DNA of 64,000 nt, taken from contig NZ_KQ483358.1 of NCBI RefSeq assembly GCF_001432305.1, positions 3,560,406-3,624,405 on the forward strand, written 5' to 3'. A program made the position numbers and the translations under genes. The notes below the pieces were generated by a model. It did not search any database. It was not told the origin of the DNA and saw only the letters and a program-made list of their open reading frames with translations. Origin of the DNA: Curvibacter sp. PAE-UM. GTDB lineage: Bacteria > Pseudomonadota > Gammaproteobacteria > Burkholderiales > Burkholderiaceae_C. Position 1 is the stretch's first letter, and each line of letters opens with the position of its first letter. Below, piece by piece: positions 53,441 to 62,767 of this stretch.

Positions 53441-56200
53441 ATGATGAGCGTACCCCCACCCACCCCGTCGCGAACCGCCGCCCTGCTGCGCCAGCAGGTC
53501 TGGCTGGTGGCCGCCGCTGCCGTGCTGGCCGGGGTGATCATGCTGCTGCCGCTGCACGAGGTACACCTGCCGCACCAGCACTACCTGCCCTTGCACACGG
53601 GGCTGGAGTTCGTCTCGATTGCCGCAGCCTTTCTGGTGTTCGCGACCGTCTGGCACACCCGCTCGCGCGACCACTCGTCGGCCCTGGTGGTGATTGCCAC
53701 GGCGCTGTTCGCCGCCGGCTGGCTCGACTTCTTCCATGCCCTGTCCTACAAGGGCATGCCCGAGCTGGTGTCGCCGTCCTCCGTGGAAAAAGGCATCGCC
53801 TTCTGGCTGGCCGCCCGCCTGATCGTGGCCGTGACGCTGCTGGCGGTGAGCCTGCGGCCCCGCCTGCCGGTCCCCACCAAGGCGCTGCGCCTGGGCGTGC
53901 TGGCCGCCTACACCGCGCTCAACCTGCTGGTGATCTGGGCCGTGCTCTGGCACGAAGCGCTGCTGCCGCGCACCTACATCGAGGGTGAAGGCCTGACGCC
54001 GTTCAAACGCTGGATCGAATGGCTGATCACCGGCATGCTGGCCGTGGCCGCCTGGCGCTTCTACCGACAGGCGCGCCACTCGGACGACGAGTTTCTGCCG
54101 CTGATCTTTGGTGCCGCGGCGCTCGGTGCCTTGAGCGAGCTGTTCCTGGCGCAGTACGAGGTGATCAGCGACACCCTGAACCTGATGGGTCACCTCTACA
54201 AGTTCGTCTGCTACACACTGATCTACCGCGCCATGTTCGTGGTCAACGTGCGCCGCCCCTACCAGCAACTGGCAGCGCAGACGGCCACGCTACGGCAGGC
54301 CAACGAAACCCTGCGCACCCAGTCGCTGGCACTGGCCTCGATCACCTCCCCCGTGCTCGTGACCGACCTGGAGGGGCGCGTCGGCTGGCGCAACCGGGCG
54401 TCGGCCGAACTCACGGGGGACCAGGCGGGCGAAACGCCGCTCTCGCTGTTTGCCGCCCCCCTCACCCCCGACGCGGCGCAGGCCGCAGACATGCACCAGA
54501 CGCTGCAGGCGGGCCAGATCTGGCGCGGTCTCGTGCATTCCCTGGACGGGCACGGCAAGGCCGTGGTGCTGAACCGCACCGTGACGCCCCTGCGCAACGA
54601 GGGCGGCGACATCATCGGCTACGTCTCGGTCGCCGAAAACATCACCGGGCAGAGCCGGGCCGAGCTGCGGCAGCAGCGGGTGCTGGAGACGGCGATCGAC
54701 GGTTTCTGGATTGCCGACGAAGAAGGCCGGCTGCTGGAGGTGAACGACGCTTATGTGCGCATGACGGGTTACCCCGCCAGCGAGCTGGTCGGCCAGCATC
54801 TCACGCAGCTGGAAGTCGTGGAAAACCCCGAGGTGACACGCCAGCGCCTGGCACGGCTGCGGGAGATCGGCCGCGAGCAGTTCATGACGCGCATCCGGCA
54901 CAAGGACGGGCACACCCTGGCCGTCGAGATCTCGGCCGCCTGGGACCCGCAGTCGCGCTGTTTCTACGTCTTCACGCGCGATCGCACCGAGCACGAACAA
55001 TCGGACGCCGTTCAGCAGGACCTGGAGCGGCAATTGCAGCAATCGCAGAAGGTGCAGGCCCTGGGCCAGCTCACCGGCGGCATCGCGCACGACTTCAACA
55101 ACATCCTGGCGGCCATCCTGGGTTATTCGAACCTGGCGCTGAACCGCTTCGTGCCCGACAAGCAGGGCAAGCTGGCCAGCTACCTGCGCGAGGTGATCAT
55201 GGCCAGCGAACGGGCGCGTGACCTGATCGCCAAGATGCTGAGCTTCACCCGCATCCAGCCCAACACCCGCACGGGCGTGATCTCGCCTGCTGCGGTGATC
55301 GAGGAAGTGGTGGCCATGATGCGGCCCTCCATCCCCGCCAGCATCGAGCTGCGCGTGCGGATCGACGCGCGGCAGGGCATCCGCATGGATGCGGGCGAAC
55401 TCAACCAGGTGCTGGTGAACCTGATCATCAATGCGCGCGACGCCATCGACGACCACGGCGTGATCGACATCAGCCTGCACCCGGTCGAGATGGACGGCCA
55501 GATCTGCGCCATCAGCCGGCAGCGCCTGAGCGGCCACTACCTGGCGCTGGATGTCGGCGACAGCGGCAGCGGCATCGACGCGGAACACCTGCCCCGCCTG
55601 TTCGACCCCTTCTTCACCACCAAGGACGTGGGCAAGGGCACCGGCCTGGGCCTGTCGGTGGTGCACGGCATCCTGCGCCGCTCGGACGCGCACGTCGTGG
55701 TGGACTCCACACCCGGCAGCGGCAGCCTGTTCCGCCTGCTGTTCCCCATCGCCACGCCCTCACCCGACGCGTCGCGCCCGCCGGCGGAGCCGCCGCTCAT
55801 CCCGGCCGGCACGGGACAGCGGGTCTGGGTGGTGGACGACGAAGCCGCGGTGGCGCGCTACCTCGGCGAGTTGCTGGTTGACTGGGGCTACCGCGCGCGC
55901 ATCTTCAACGACCCGGCCGAAGCCCTGGCCGCGCTGGAGGCCGCGCCGGACCAGATCGACCTGCTGATCACGGACCAGACCATGCCCGGCATGAACGGCA
56001 TGCAACTCGCCCTGCTGGCCCGCCACTTCAGGCCGGAGCTGCCGGTGATGCTGTGCACCGGCTTCACCGGCGACATCCAGATCGATGAAGCGCACCAGCA
56101 GGGCATACGGCATGTCTTCGGCAAACCCATCCCCGTGCAGGAACTCGTCCGGGCCCTGGCCGATGAACTGGGACCACAAGGCCAGCGAAGTGCCAGCTGA
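53441..56200 (+). CDS. Hybrid sensor histidine kinase with MASE3-like membrane domain
   Basis: The 919-residue protein has six to seven N-terminal helices of the MASE3 type (FFHALSYKGMP is typical), two PAS domains (about 295-400 and 410-520), a HisKA box GGIAHDFNN with His550, N and G boxes (NLIINARDAI, DSGSGI, GTGLGLSVVHG) and a C-terminal receiver with D845. Phosphotransfer could pass to its own receiver or to the HTH-receiver protein just upstream. The signal is unknown. A start three bases later is possible. Confidence 0.92.
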   Translation: MMSVPPPTPSRTAALLRQQVWLVAAAAVLAGVIMLLPLHEVHLPHQHYLPLHTGLEFVSIAAAFLVFATVWHTRSRDHSSALVVIATALFAAGWLDFFHALSYKGMPELVSPSSVEKGIAFWLAARLIVAVTLLAVSLRPRLPVPTKALRLGVLAAYTALNLLVIWAVLWHEALLPRTYIEGEGLTPFKRWIEWLITGMLAVAAWRFYRQARHSDDEFLPLIFGAAALGALSELFLAQYEVISDTLNLMGHLYKFVCYTLIYRAMFVVNVRRPYQQLAAQTATLRQANETLRTQSLALASITSPVLVTDLEGRVGWRNRASAELTGDQAGETPLSLFAAPLTPDAAQAADMHQTLQAGQIWRGLVHSLDGHGKAVVLNRTVTPLRNEGGDIIGYVSVAENITGQSRAELRQQRVLETAIDGFWIADEEGRLLEVNDAYVRMTGYPASELVGQHLTQLEVVENPEVTRQRLARLREIGREQFMTRIRHKDGHTLAVEISAAWDPQSRCFYVFTRDRTEHEQSDAVQQDLERQLQQSQKVQALGQLTGGIAHDFNNILAAILGYSNLALNRFVPDKQGKLASYLREVIMASERARDLIAKMLSFTRIQPNTRTGVISPAAVIEEVVAMMRPSIPASIELRVRIDARQGIRMDAGELNQVLVNLIINARDAIDDHGVIDISLHPVEMDGQICAISRQRLSGHYLALDVGDSGSGIDAEHLPRLFDPFFTTKDVGKGTGLGLSVVHGILRRSDAHVVVDSTPGSGSLFRLLFPIATPSPDASRPPAEPPLIPAGTGQRVWVVDDEAAVARYLGELLVDWGYRARIFNDPAEALAALEAAPDQIDLLITDQTMPGMNGMQLALLARHFRPELPVMLCTGFTGDIQIDEAHQQGIRHVFGKPIPVQELVRALADELGPQGQRSAS

Positions 56201-56224
56201 AGCGCCGGCCGGAGGCCGCCTTCC

Positions 56225-56917
56225 TCAGATCGCCACCAGCTTGCGCACGCCGTCGGCTTCCATGCTCCTGCCCTGGCCGGCGGCGATCACCGCGCCGCGC
56301 TCCATCACCACGTACTCGTCGGCCAGCTCCTGCGCAAAGTCGTAGTACTGCTCCACCAGCAGGATGGCCATGTCACCGCGGTCGGCCAGCATGCGGATCA
56401 CACGACCGATGTCCTTGATGATGCTGGGCTGGATGCCCTCGGTGGGCTCGTCCAGCACCAGCAGCTTCGGCCCGGCCGCCAGCGCGCGCGCAATGGCCAG
56501 CTGCTGCTGCTGCCCGCCCGAGAGGTCACCCCCGCGGCGGTTCAGCATCTGCTTGAGCACGGGGAACAGCTCATACAGCTCGGCCGGAATCGGCGTGCCG
56601 CCGGGTTTGCTGGCCAGGCCCATGCGCAGGTTCTCCTCCACGGTAAGCCGCGCAAAGATCTCGCGGCCCTGGGGGACGAAGCCGATGCCGGCGCGCGCTC
56701 TCTGGTAAGGCGTGTCCTTGTGGATGGCTTGGCCTTCGAACTCGATGGCCCCGCTCTTGATGGGCACCAGGCCCATGAGGGACTTGAGCAGCGTGGTCTT
56801 GCCTACGCCGTTGCGGCCGAGGACGACGGTGACCTTGCCTTTTTCTGCGTTGAGGCTGACGTCGCGGAGGATGTGGGAGCCGCCGTAATACTGGTTGATG
56901 GTTTTGACATTCAGCAT
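56225..56917 (-). CDS. urtE: Urea ABC transporter ATP-binding protein UrtE
   Basis: A 230-residue LivF-like ATPase: Walker A GRNGVGKTTLL, signature LSGGQQQQLAIARAL, Walker B LLVLDEPTEGIQPS. The start MLNVKTINQYYGGSHILRDV is the family start. It is the second ATPase of the urea transporter but is separated from urtD by about 625 bp of repeat DNA, so its expression depends on transcription through that repeat or on a promoter inside it. Confidence 0.93.
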   Translation of the reverse strand: MLNVKTINQYYGGSHILRDVSLNAEKGKVTVVLGRNGVGKTTLLKSLMGLVPIKSGAIEFEGQAIHKDTPYQRARAGIGFVPQGREIFARLTVEENLRMGLASKPGGTPIPAELYELFPVLKQMLNRRGGDLSGGQQQQLAIARALAAGPKLLVLDEPTEGIQPSIIKDIGRVIRMLADRGDMAILLVEQYYDFAQELADEYVVMERGAVIAAGQGRSMEADGVRKLVAI

Positions 56918-56987
56918 GTCTGGCTTTCTTTTTTCTGGCTGCTTGCTTTGCTAGCCTGCATGCCGGGATGTGCGCCCGGCAGCGCAC

Positions 56988-57470
56988 TCACTTTCTCTTG
57001 CTTCGCCAAGAGAAAGTAAGCAAAGAGAAGGCGAGCCGAAGTCAGGGCCCCTGCGGGGTACCTTGCGCTGCTCGCATCGGGCGGGGTCGGGCTAAACTCG
57101 CTGCGCTCAAACAACGCCCGCCCTGATCCGCCCGCTGCTGCGCTGCTCAGCCCTGCCACACGGCATGGGGAGCCAAACAGCCGGGGACCAACAGCCAAAG
57201 ACCGAACAACCGAACAAGGACGCGCCATGGCGCGTCCTTGTTGTTTTGGATCTGGGTATCCGGTCTCCGGTTTCCACTGCCGTGAGAGGAGGCGAGTAGC
57301 GCAGACCAGGGCGGAAAAAGAAGTGCAGATGTCTGAGCCCGCAGGGCGAGTTTCTGCACTTCCCGCACTGGCCGAGCAACGCAGCGTGCCCGTAGCGCAG
57401 CGGAGGGACGACGAACCCGGCTCGCCTTTCTTTTGGGTACTTTTCTTTGGCGAAGCAAAGAAAAGTACCT
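56988..57470. repeat. Structured repeat element between urtD and urtE
   Basis: The 56918-57542 gap holds no convincing gene. Its two ends are imperfect inverted repeats of about 50 bp, each containing its own hairpin: arms ACTTTCTCTTG at 56990-57017 (loop CTTCGC) and GTACTTTTCTTTG at 57437-57468 (loop GCGAAG), each next to an AAGGCGAGCC-type block. Between them are a 30-bp palindrome (57213-57242) and an inverted repeat with arms GAAGTGCAGA (57320-57362). Similar intergenic elements are, from memory, widespread in Burkholderiales genomes; the mechanism of spread is unknown to me. Confidence 0.72.
57213..57242 (+). terminator. 30-bp perfect palindrome with T-rich end inside the urt repeat
   Basis: Fifteen bases starting AACAAGGACGCGCC are followed at once by their exact reverse complement, and then by GTTTTGG on the plus strand. 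As RNA it would form a strong stem resembling a factor-independent terminator; on the minus strand, the direction of urt transcription, the tail is less U-rich. It could act as a terminator, a processing site or a bidirectional barrier. Confidence 0.5.
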
Positions 57471-57542
57471 CGCCCGCCGGGGCGAGACCCGGCAAAGCAT
57501 CCTCACCAACCACATCAAAAAAGCGAAGAGAGGTGAACAAGC

Positions 57543-58424
57543 TCATCTCCCCAGATAAACCTCAACGACGCGTTCGTCAGACTGAACCTCTTCCAACGTC
57601 CCCTGCGCCAACACAGACCCATCACAAAGCACAGTCACCGTCTCCGAAATCGCCTTGATGAAACTCATGTCGTGCTCCACCACCATCAAGGAGTGCTTGC
57701 CCTTGAGCGACAAGAACAGTTCCGCCGTACGCGCCGTCTCCTCGTCCGTCATGCCGGCCACCGGTTCGTCCAGCAGCAACAATTTCGGGTCCTGCATCAA
57801 CAGCATGCCGATCTCCAGCCACTGCTTCTGGCCATGGCTCAGGGTGCCGGCCTGGGCTGTCACGCTGCCGGCCAGGTGGATGGTGTGCAGCACCTCGGCC
57901 AGGCGGTCGGACTGGCCGGAGCCCAGGCGGAAGAACATGGAGGACTTCACGCCCTTGTCGGTCTTGAGCGCGAGCTCCAGGTTCTCGAAGACGTTCAGGT
58001 GCTCGAACACCGTGGGCTTCTGGAACTTGCGGCCTATGCCCAGCTGGGCGATCTCGGCTTCGCTGTGACGCAGCAGGTCGATGGTGGAGCCGAAGAAGAC
58101 CGTGCCCTCGTCGGGCCGGGTCTTGCCGGTGATGATGTCCATCATCGTGGTCTTGCCCGCGCCGTTGGGGCCGATGATGCAGCGCAGCTCACCCGGCGCG
58201 ATGTCCAGACTCAGCTTGTTGATGGCCTTGAAGCCGTCGAAACTGACGCTCACGTCTTCAAGATAAAGAATGCGGCCGTGCGTCACGTCCACCTCGCCCG
58301 CCGTCTTCACGCGGCCGTAGCTCGCGGTCTGGCCGCCGGCGGCGGTTTCCAGGCGTGCGGCGTCGAGTTCGGCCAGGCGTTGGCGGTAACGCTGCGCGCC
58401 CTGTTCCAGCAGATCGGGGGTCAT
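57543..58424 (-). CDS. urtD: Urea ABC transporter ATP-binding protein UrtD
   Basis: A 293-residue LivG-like ATPase with about 50 extra N-terminal residues before the core VSVSFDGFKAINKLSLDI. Walker A is GPNGAGKTTMMDIITGK, signature LSHGQKQWLEIGMLL, Walker B LLLLDEPVAGMTDEE. The ATG at 58424 overlaps the urtC stop by four bases, which fixes the start. Confidence 0.93.
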   Translation of the reverse strand: MTPDLLEQGAQRYRQRLAELDAARLETAAGGQTASYGRVKTAGEVDVTHGRILYLEDVSVSFDGFKAINKLSLDIAPGELRCIIGPNGAGKTTMMDIITGKTRPDEGTVFFGSTIDLLRHSEAEIAQLGIGRKFQKPTVFEHLNVFENLELALKTDKGVKSSMFFRLGSGQSDRLAEVLHTIHLAGSVTAQAGTLSHGQKQWLEIGMLLMQDPKLLLLDEPVAGMTDEETARTAELFLSLKGKHSLMVVEHDMSFIKAISETVTVLCDGSVLAQGTLEEVQSDERVVEVYLGR

Positions 58425-59551
58425 GTGCTTTCCTTCACGGCCGGTTTGTTCTTCTTCAGGGCCCTGAGCTTTTTCACCAGCCCCACCACGCCGTCCGGCA
58501 GGAAAAGCGTGACCACGATGAACAGGCCGCCCAGGAAATACAACCAGAACTCCGGGGCCGCCACGGTGAGCCAGCTCTTGGCGCCGCTGACCACGAAGGC
58601 ACCGACGATGGGACCGATGAGCGTGCCGCGCCCGCCCACTGCCGCCCAGATGGCGATCTCGATGGAGTTGGCCGGGCTCATCTCGCCCGGGTTGATGATG
58701 CCCACCTGCGGCACATACAGCGCGCCGGCAATGCCGCACATCACGGCCGACAGCGTCCAGATCGCCAGCTTGTAGCCCAGCGGGTTGTAGCCCGAGAACA
58801 TCACCCGGCTCTCGGCGTCGCGGATGGCCTGCAGCACACGGCCGAACTTGGCGCGCACCAGCCAGCGCGCCAGCAGGAAAAAGGCCAGCAGCGTGAGCCC
58901 GGTCAGCACGAAGAGGGCCATGCGCATGTTGTGCGTGGCAATCGGCATGCCCAGGATGCGCTTGAAATCGGTGAAGCCGTTGTTGCCGCCGAAACCCGTC
59001 TCGTTGCGGAAGAAGAGCAGCATGGCCGCGAAAGTCATGGCCTGCGTGATGATGGAGAAATAAACGCCCTTGATGCGCGAACGGAAGGCGAAGTAGCCGA
59101 AGACGAAGGCCACCACACCGGGCACCAGCACAACGAGGGCCAGCGTGGCAAGGAAGCTGTCGCTCAGCGCCCAGTGCCAGGGCAACTCCTTCCAGTCCAG
59201 GAAGACCATGAAGTCGGGCAGATCGCTTTTGTAGTTGCCGTCGCGGCCGATCTGGCGCATCAGGTACATGCCCATGACATAACCGCCGAGCGCGAAGAAC
59301 AGGCCATGGCCCAGCGAAAGGATGCCGGTGTAACCCCAGATCAGGTCCATGGCCAGGGCGCAGATGGCGTAACACATGATTCGGCCCAGCAGGGCCACGG
59401 CGTAGTCGCTCAGGTGGAAGATGCTGCCCTCGGGTACCAGCAGGTTGAGCGCGGGTGCCAGCGCGCAGACCAGCAGCAGCGCGACGAGAAAGGCGCTCCA
59501 CCCTTTGCGGGTCAGCAGCGGCGCAGTAGCAGGAAGTTCGATCTTGCTCAT
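58421..59551 (-). CDS. urtC: Urea ABC transporter permease UrtC
   Basis: A 376-residue LivM-like permease with about ten helices and the hallmark DLIWGYTGILSLGHGLFFALGGYVMGMYLM, plus GGRGTLIGPIVGA. It forms the membrane channel with UrtB. It starts two bases after the urtB stop and overlaps urtD. The ATG giving MSKIELPATAPLL is used. Confidence 0.94.
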   Translation of the reverse strand: MSKIELPATAPLLTRKGWSAFLVALLLVCALAPALNLLVPEGSIFHLSDYAVALLGRIMCYAICALAMDLIWGYTGILSLGHGLFFALGGYVMGMYLMRQIGRDGNYKSDLPDFMVFLDWKELPWHWALSDSFLATLALVVLVPGVVAFVFGYFAFRSRIKGVYFSIITQAMTFAAMLLFFRNETGFGGNNGFTDFKRILGMPIATHNMRMALFVLTGLTLLAFFLLARWLVRAKFGRVLQAIRDAESRVMFSGYNPLGYKLAIWTLSAVMCGIAGALYVPQVGIINPGEMSPANSIEIAIWAAVGGRGTLIGPIVGAFVVSGAKSWLTVAAPEFWLYFLGGLFIVVTLFLPDGVVGLVKKLRALKKNKPAVKEST

Positions 59552-59553
59552 GG

Positions 59554-61128
59554 TCAGGCTTCCGCGCTCCGGCCCTTCATGGCAAAGATGCCCTGCGGAC
59601 GTTTCTGGATGAAGATGATGATGAACACCAGCACGGTGATCTTGGCCAGCACGGCTCCCGTCCAGCCTTCGAGGAACTTGTTGAGAACGCCCAGGCCCAG
59701 CGCGGCGTACACCGTGCCGGCCAATTGGCCCACGCCGCCCAGCACCACGACCATGAAGGAATCGACGATGTAGTTCTGGCCCAGGTCCGGGCCCACATTG
59801 CCCACCTGGCTGAGTGCACAACCGGCCAGGCCGGCAATGCCCGAGCCCAGGGAGAAGGCATAGGTGTCGATGCGCGCGGTGTTCACGCCCATGCAGGAGG
59901 CGATGGGACGGTTCTGCGTGACCCCGCGCACGAAGAGGCCCAGGCGCGTGCGCCCGATCAGCAGGGCCATGCCGGCCAGCACCGCCAGCGCGAAAGCGAT
60001 GATGACCAGACGGTTGTAGGGCAGCGTGAGGTTGGACAGCAGCTGCCAGCCCCCGCTCATCCAGGCCGGGTTCTCCACCGCCACGTTCTGCGCGCCGAAG
60101 AGCGTACGCACGCCCTGCATGAGCACCAGGCTAATGCCCCAGGTGGCCAGCAGCGTCTCCAGCGGACGGCCGTAGAGGAAACGGATCACGCTGCGCTCCA
60201 GCACCGCGCCCACACCGGCCGAGACGACAAAGGCCACCGGCACCGCCGCCACCAGGTACCAGTCGAAGGCGCCCGGCAGGTATTTCTGGAACACGCCCTG
60301 CACGACCCAGGTGGCGTAGGCGCCGATCATCATGAGCTCGCCGTGCGCCATATTGATCACGCCCATCAGCCCGTAGGTGATGGCCAGGCCCAGCGCAGCC
60401 AGCAACAGGATGCTGCCCAGGCTGAGCCCGGTGAACATCGCGCCCAGGCGCTCGCCCCAGCGCAGGCTGTCGTCGATCTGGCGGATGGCGGACTGCAGTT
60501 GTGCCTTGACCTCAGCATCACCCTCCACCGACAGGCGCTGGTTGAGCAGCAGCTTGGTGTCGGGCGTGCGGCTCTGGGCCAGCGCGCCGGCCGCCGTCAG
60601 GCGCTGGCTCTTGTCTTCGCTGGCCAGCAGCACGGCCGCGCGGGCCAGTGCCAGCACGCCCTTGACGCGCTCGTCCTGTTCACCGGCCAGGGCCTTGTCC
60701 AGCAGCGGCAGGCGCCCGGCGTCGGGTTCCTTGAGCATGGCCCGCGCGGCGTCCCCACGCAGCTTGATATCGGGGCTGAAAAGCTTGAGCACCGCCAGCG
60801 CAGTGTCGATCTCGCCGCGCATGCGGTTGTTGTTGATGACGTCCTCGGCATCCTCGGGCAGGGCCAGCGCCTCGCCCGTGGCCGGGTCGAAGGCCTTTTC
60901 GTCGCGCACGATGTAGACCTTGCCACCCGCCACCTTGACGGCGTCGTCGGCCAGGGCCTGCAGCAGCGCGGCCTTGCGCTCGTCGGGGTTCAGCACGGCT
61001 TGCTGCAGGGCCGTGATGCGACCATCGGTCTCGCCGATGACGATGGCTTGCGCCTCTGAGGGCGTCAGGGCCTGGACTTGGGCCGCGCACAGCAGCGCGG
61101 CGAGTGACAGCAAGAAATATCTGGACAT
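59554..61128 (-). CDS. urtB: Urea ABC transporter permease UrtB
   Basis: A 524-residue LivH-like permease. After a signal peptide (cleaved near VQALTP) comes a long extracytoplasmic region of about 200 residues with HEAT-like helical repeats (RTPDTKLLLNQRL), as in proteobacterial UrtB. The membrane part has GLAITYGLMGVINMAHGELMMIGAYATW. It is preceded by a strong hairpin in the urtA-urtB gap. The ATG at 61128 matches the signal-peptide start. Confidence 0.94.
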   Translation of the reverse strand: MSRYFLLSLAALLCAAQVQALTPSEAQAIVIGETDGRITALQQAVLNPDERKAALLQALADDAVKVAGGKVYIVRDEKAFDPATGEALALPEDAEDVINNNRMRGEIDTALAVLKLFSPDIKLRGDAARAMLKEPDAGRLPLLDKALAGEQDERVKGVLALARAAVLLASEDKSQRLTAAGALAQSRTPDTKLLLNQRLSVEGDAEVKAQLQSAIRQIDDSLRWGERLGAMFTGLSLGSILLLAALGLAITYGLMGVINMAHGELMMIGAYATWVVQGVFQKYLPGAFDWYLVAAVPVAFVVSAGVGAVLERSVIRFLYGRPLETLLATWGISLVLMQGVRTLFGAQNVAVENPAWMSGGWQLLSNLTLPYNRLVIIAFALAVLAGMALLIGRTRLGLFVRGVTQNRPIASCMGVNTARIDTYAFSLGSGIAGLAGCALSQVGNVGPDLGQNYIVDSFMVVVLGGVGQLAGTVYAALGLGVLNKFLEGWTGAVLAKITVLVFIIIFIQKRPQGIFAMKGRSAEA

Positions 61129-61192
61129 TGAAAGAACCTGTAGGGTGGGCACGGGGGGCCGCGCCCACGCTGCAAATCCCGTCTCCGGGAAC

Positions 61193-61216
61193 GGATGCCC
61201 GCCACAGCGGGCATCC
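61193..61216 (-). promoter_or_regulatory. Stem-loop in the urtA-urtB intercistronic region
   Basis: Perfect 10-bp arms GGATGCCCGC and GCGGGCATCC with a four-base loop, 15 bases after the urtA stop, without a T run. Such stems between a binding-protein gene and its permease genes commonly protect or attenuate the mRNA so that the binding protein is made in excess. Confidence 0.65.
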
Positions 61217-61230
61217 TTCAGGCGAAGCGC

Positions 61231-62499
61231 TTACTTCTTGACCGGCTCGTCAGGCTTCTTGTCGTTCCCTTCGATGTAGGGGCTCCAGGGCTTGGCCTTG
61301 ACCGGGCCCGGGGTCTTCCAGACCACGTTGAACTGGCCGTCGGCCTTGATCTCGCCGATGAACACGCTCTTGTGCAGGTGGTGGTTCTTCTCGTCCATCT
61401 TGCTCACGATGCCCGAGGGTGCCTTGAAGGTCTGGCCGGCCATGGCCTTGACGACGGCGTCCACGTCCGTGGTCTTGGCCTTCTCGACGGCCTGCTTCCA
61501 CATATAGATGCCGATGTAGGTGGCTTCCATCGGGTCGTTGGTCAGCGGCTTGTCCTTGTGGCCGGGGATGTTCTTGGCCTTGGCGTAGGCGGCCCACTTC
61601 TTCACGAACGCGTCGTTGTCCTTGTTCTTGATGGACATGAAGTAGTTCCAGGCGGCCAGGTGGCCCACCAGCGGCTTGGTGTCCACACCGCGCAGCTCTT
61701 CCTCACCCACCGAGAAGGCGACGACCGGCACGTCCTTGGCTTTCAGGCCGGCGTTACCCAGTTCCTTGTAGAAGGGCACGTTGGAATCGCCGTTGATGGT
61801 GGAGACCACCGCCGTCTTGCCACCGGCCGAGAACTTCTTGATGTCGGCCACGATGGTCTGGTAGTCCGAATGGCCGAAGGGGGTGTACTTCTCGTCGATG
61901 TCGCTGTCCTTCACGCCCTTGCTCTTGAGGTAGGCGCGCAGGATCTTGTTGGTGGTGCGGGGGTAGACATAGTCGGTGCCCAGCAGCACCCAGCGCTTGG
62001 CGCCGCCGCCGTCCTTGCTCATCAGGTAGTCCACCGCAGGAATGGCCTGCTGGTTGGGCGCGGCACCCGTGTAGAACACGTTCTTGGACAGCTCTTCGCC
62101 CTCGTACTGCACGGGGTAGAACAGCAGGCCGTTCATCTCTTCCACGACCGGCAGCACCGACTTGCGCGAGACGGAGGTCCAGCAGCCGAAGATCACCGAG
62201 ACCTTGTCCTGGCCCAGCAGTTGTTTGGTCTTCTCGGCGAACAGCGGCCAGTTGGAGGCCGGGTCCACCACCACGGGCTCGAGCTTCTTGCCCAGCACGC
62301 CGCCCTTGGCGTTGATCTCTTCGATGGCCATGAGCACGGTGTCTTTGAGCACCGTCTCGGAAATGGCCATGGTGCCCGACAGGCTGTGCAGCACGCCCAC
62401 CTTGATGGTGTCGGCAGCATGGGCGGCCATGGAGGCCAGGCCCAGGGTGGAGGCGGCGGTGGCAGCTGCCAGCGCCTTGAGGGTAAATCGACGTTGCAT
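61231..62499 (-). CDS. urtA: Urea ABC transporter substrate-binding protein UrtA
   Basis: The 422-residue periplasmic protein has a Tat- or Sec-type signal peptide (cleavage after MAAHA, residue 28) and the type I binding fold: IKVGVLHSLSGTMAISE, FGCWTSVSRKSVLPVVE, LLGTDYVYPRTTN and HLHKSVFIGEI. These are hallmarks of the urea/short-amide UrtA/FmdD group. It is the first gene of urtABCDE. Upstream lies an 18-bp palindrome. Confidence 0.95.
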   Translation of the reverse strand: MQRRFTLKALAAATAASTLGLASMAAHAADTIKVGVLHSLSGTMAISETVLKDTVLMAIEEINAKGGVLGKKLEPVVVDPASNWPLFAEKTKQLLGQDKVSVIFGCWTSVSRKSVLPVVEEMNGLLFYPVQYEGEELSKNVFYTGAAPNQQAIPAVDYLMSKDGGGAKRWVLLGTDYVYPRTTNKILRAYLKSKGVKDSDIDEKYTPFGHSDYQTIVADIKKFSAGGKTAVVSTINGDSNVPFYKELGNAGLKAKDVPVVAFSVGEEELRGVDTKPLVGHLAAWNYFMSIKNKDNDAFVKKWAAYAKAKNIPGHKDKPLTNDPMEATYIGIYMWKQAVEKAKTTDVDAVVKAMAGQTFKAPSGIVSKMDEKNHHLHKSVFIGEIKADGQFNVVWKTPGPVKAKPWSPYIEGNDKKPDEPVKK

Positions 62500-62607
62500 G
62501 TGGGTGACTCCAGGTGGTTGAACAAGATCCCGCTCGCCGCGCCCGGCCGGGGAAACGGCCAGGGGGCGGCGATGGAGTCACTCTAGGGATGGAAGGGGGA
62601 AGCGGGA

Positions 62608-62625
62608 ATACGCCGGACGGCGTAT
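62608..62625. promoter_or_regulatory. 18-bp palindrome upstream of urtA
   Basis: ATACGCCG and CGGCGTAT around two bases form a perfect dyad, 109 bases upstream of the urtA start. It is a good operator candidate for a nitrogen- or urea-responsive regulator, though no regulator gene is nearby. Otherwise the 62500-62707 gap shows no gene and no clear sigma54 promoter. Confidence 0.5.
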
Positions 62626-62707
62626 GTGGGGAACTGGTGGCTGGGAGGTTCGGTCAGGGATAAGCGGCGGGTGACTCTATACGAGACGAGGGAGAAGACG
62701 GCCAGAC

Positions 62708-62767
62708 GCTCAACGGCCGAGATGAGTGGGAGCCGTAGGCGATCCACTCTCCATTGAAATGTTATGC
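62708..62767 (-). other. Integron attC site (complete), second array
   Basis: On the minus strand the 60-bp site runs from R'' GCATAAC (62761-62767), which contains the stop of the cassette gene, to core R' GTTGAGC (62708-62714), a perfect GTTRRRY. Its centre (62719-62751) folds as a hairpin with AGTGG/CCACT and GCC/GGC pairs. The bases after R'' (ATTTC) are the same as in the attC at 12009-12083. The 33-bp centre recurs at 63522-63554. Confidence 0.72.

Noticed and set aside
56911..57546. A 211-codon minus-strand frame in the urtD-urtE gap
   Set aside because: It reads straight through the hairpins and palindrome of a repeat element; the translation is typical of spurious proteins annotated from such repeats.
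62500..62707. Sigma54 promoter for urtA
   Set aside because: No GG-N10-GC pair with matching flanks could be found on the minus strand.
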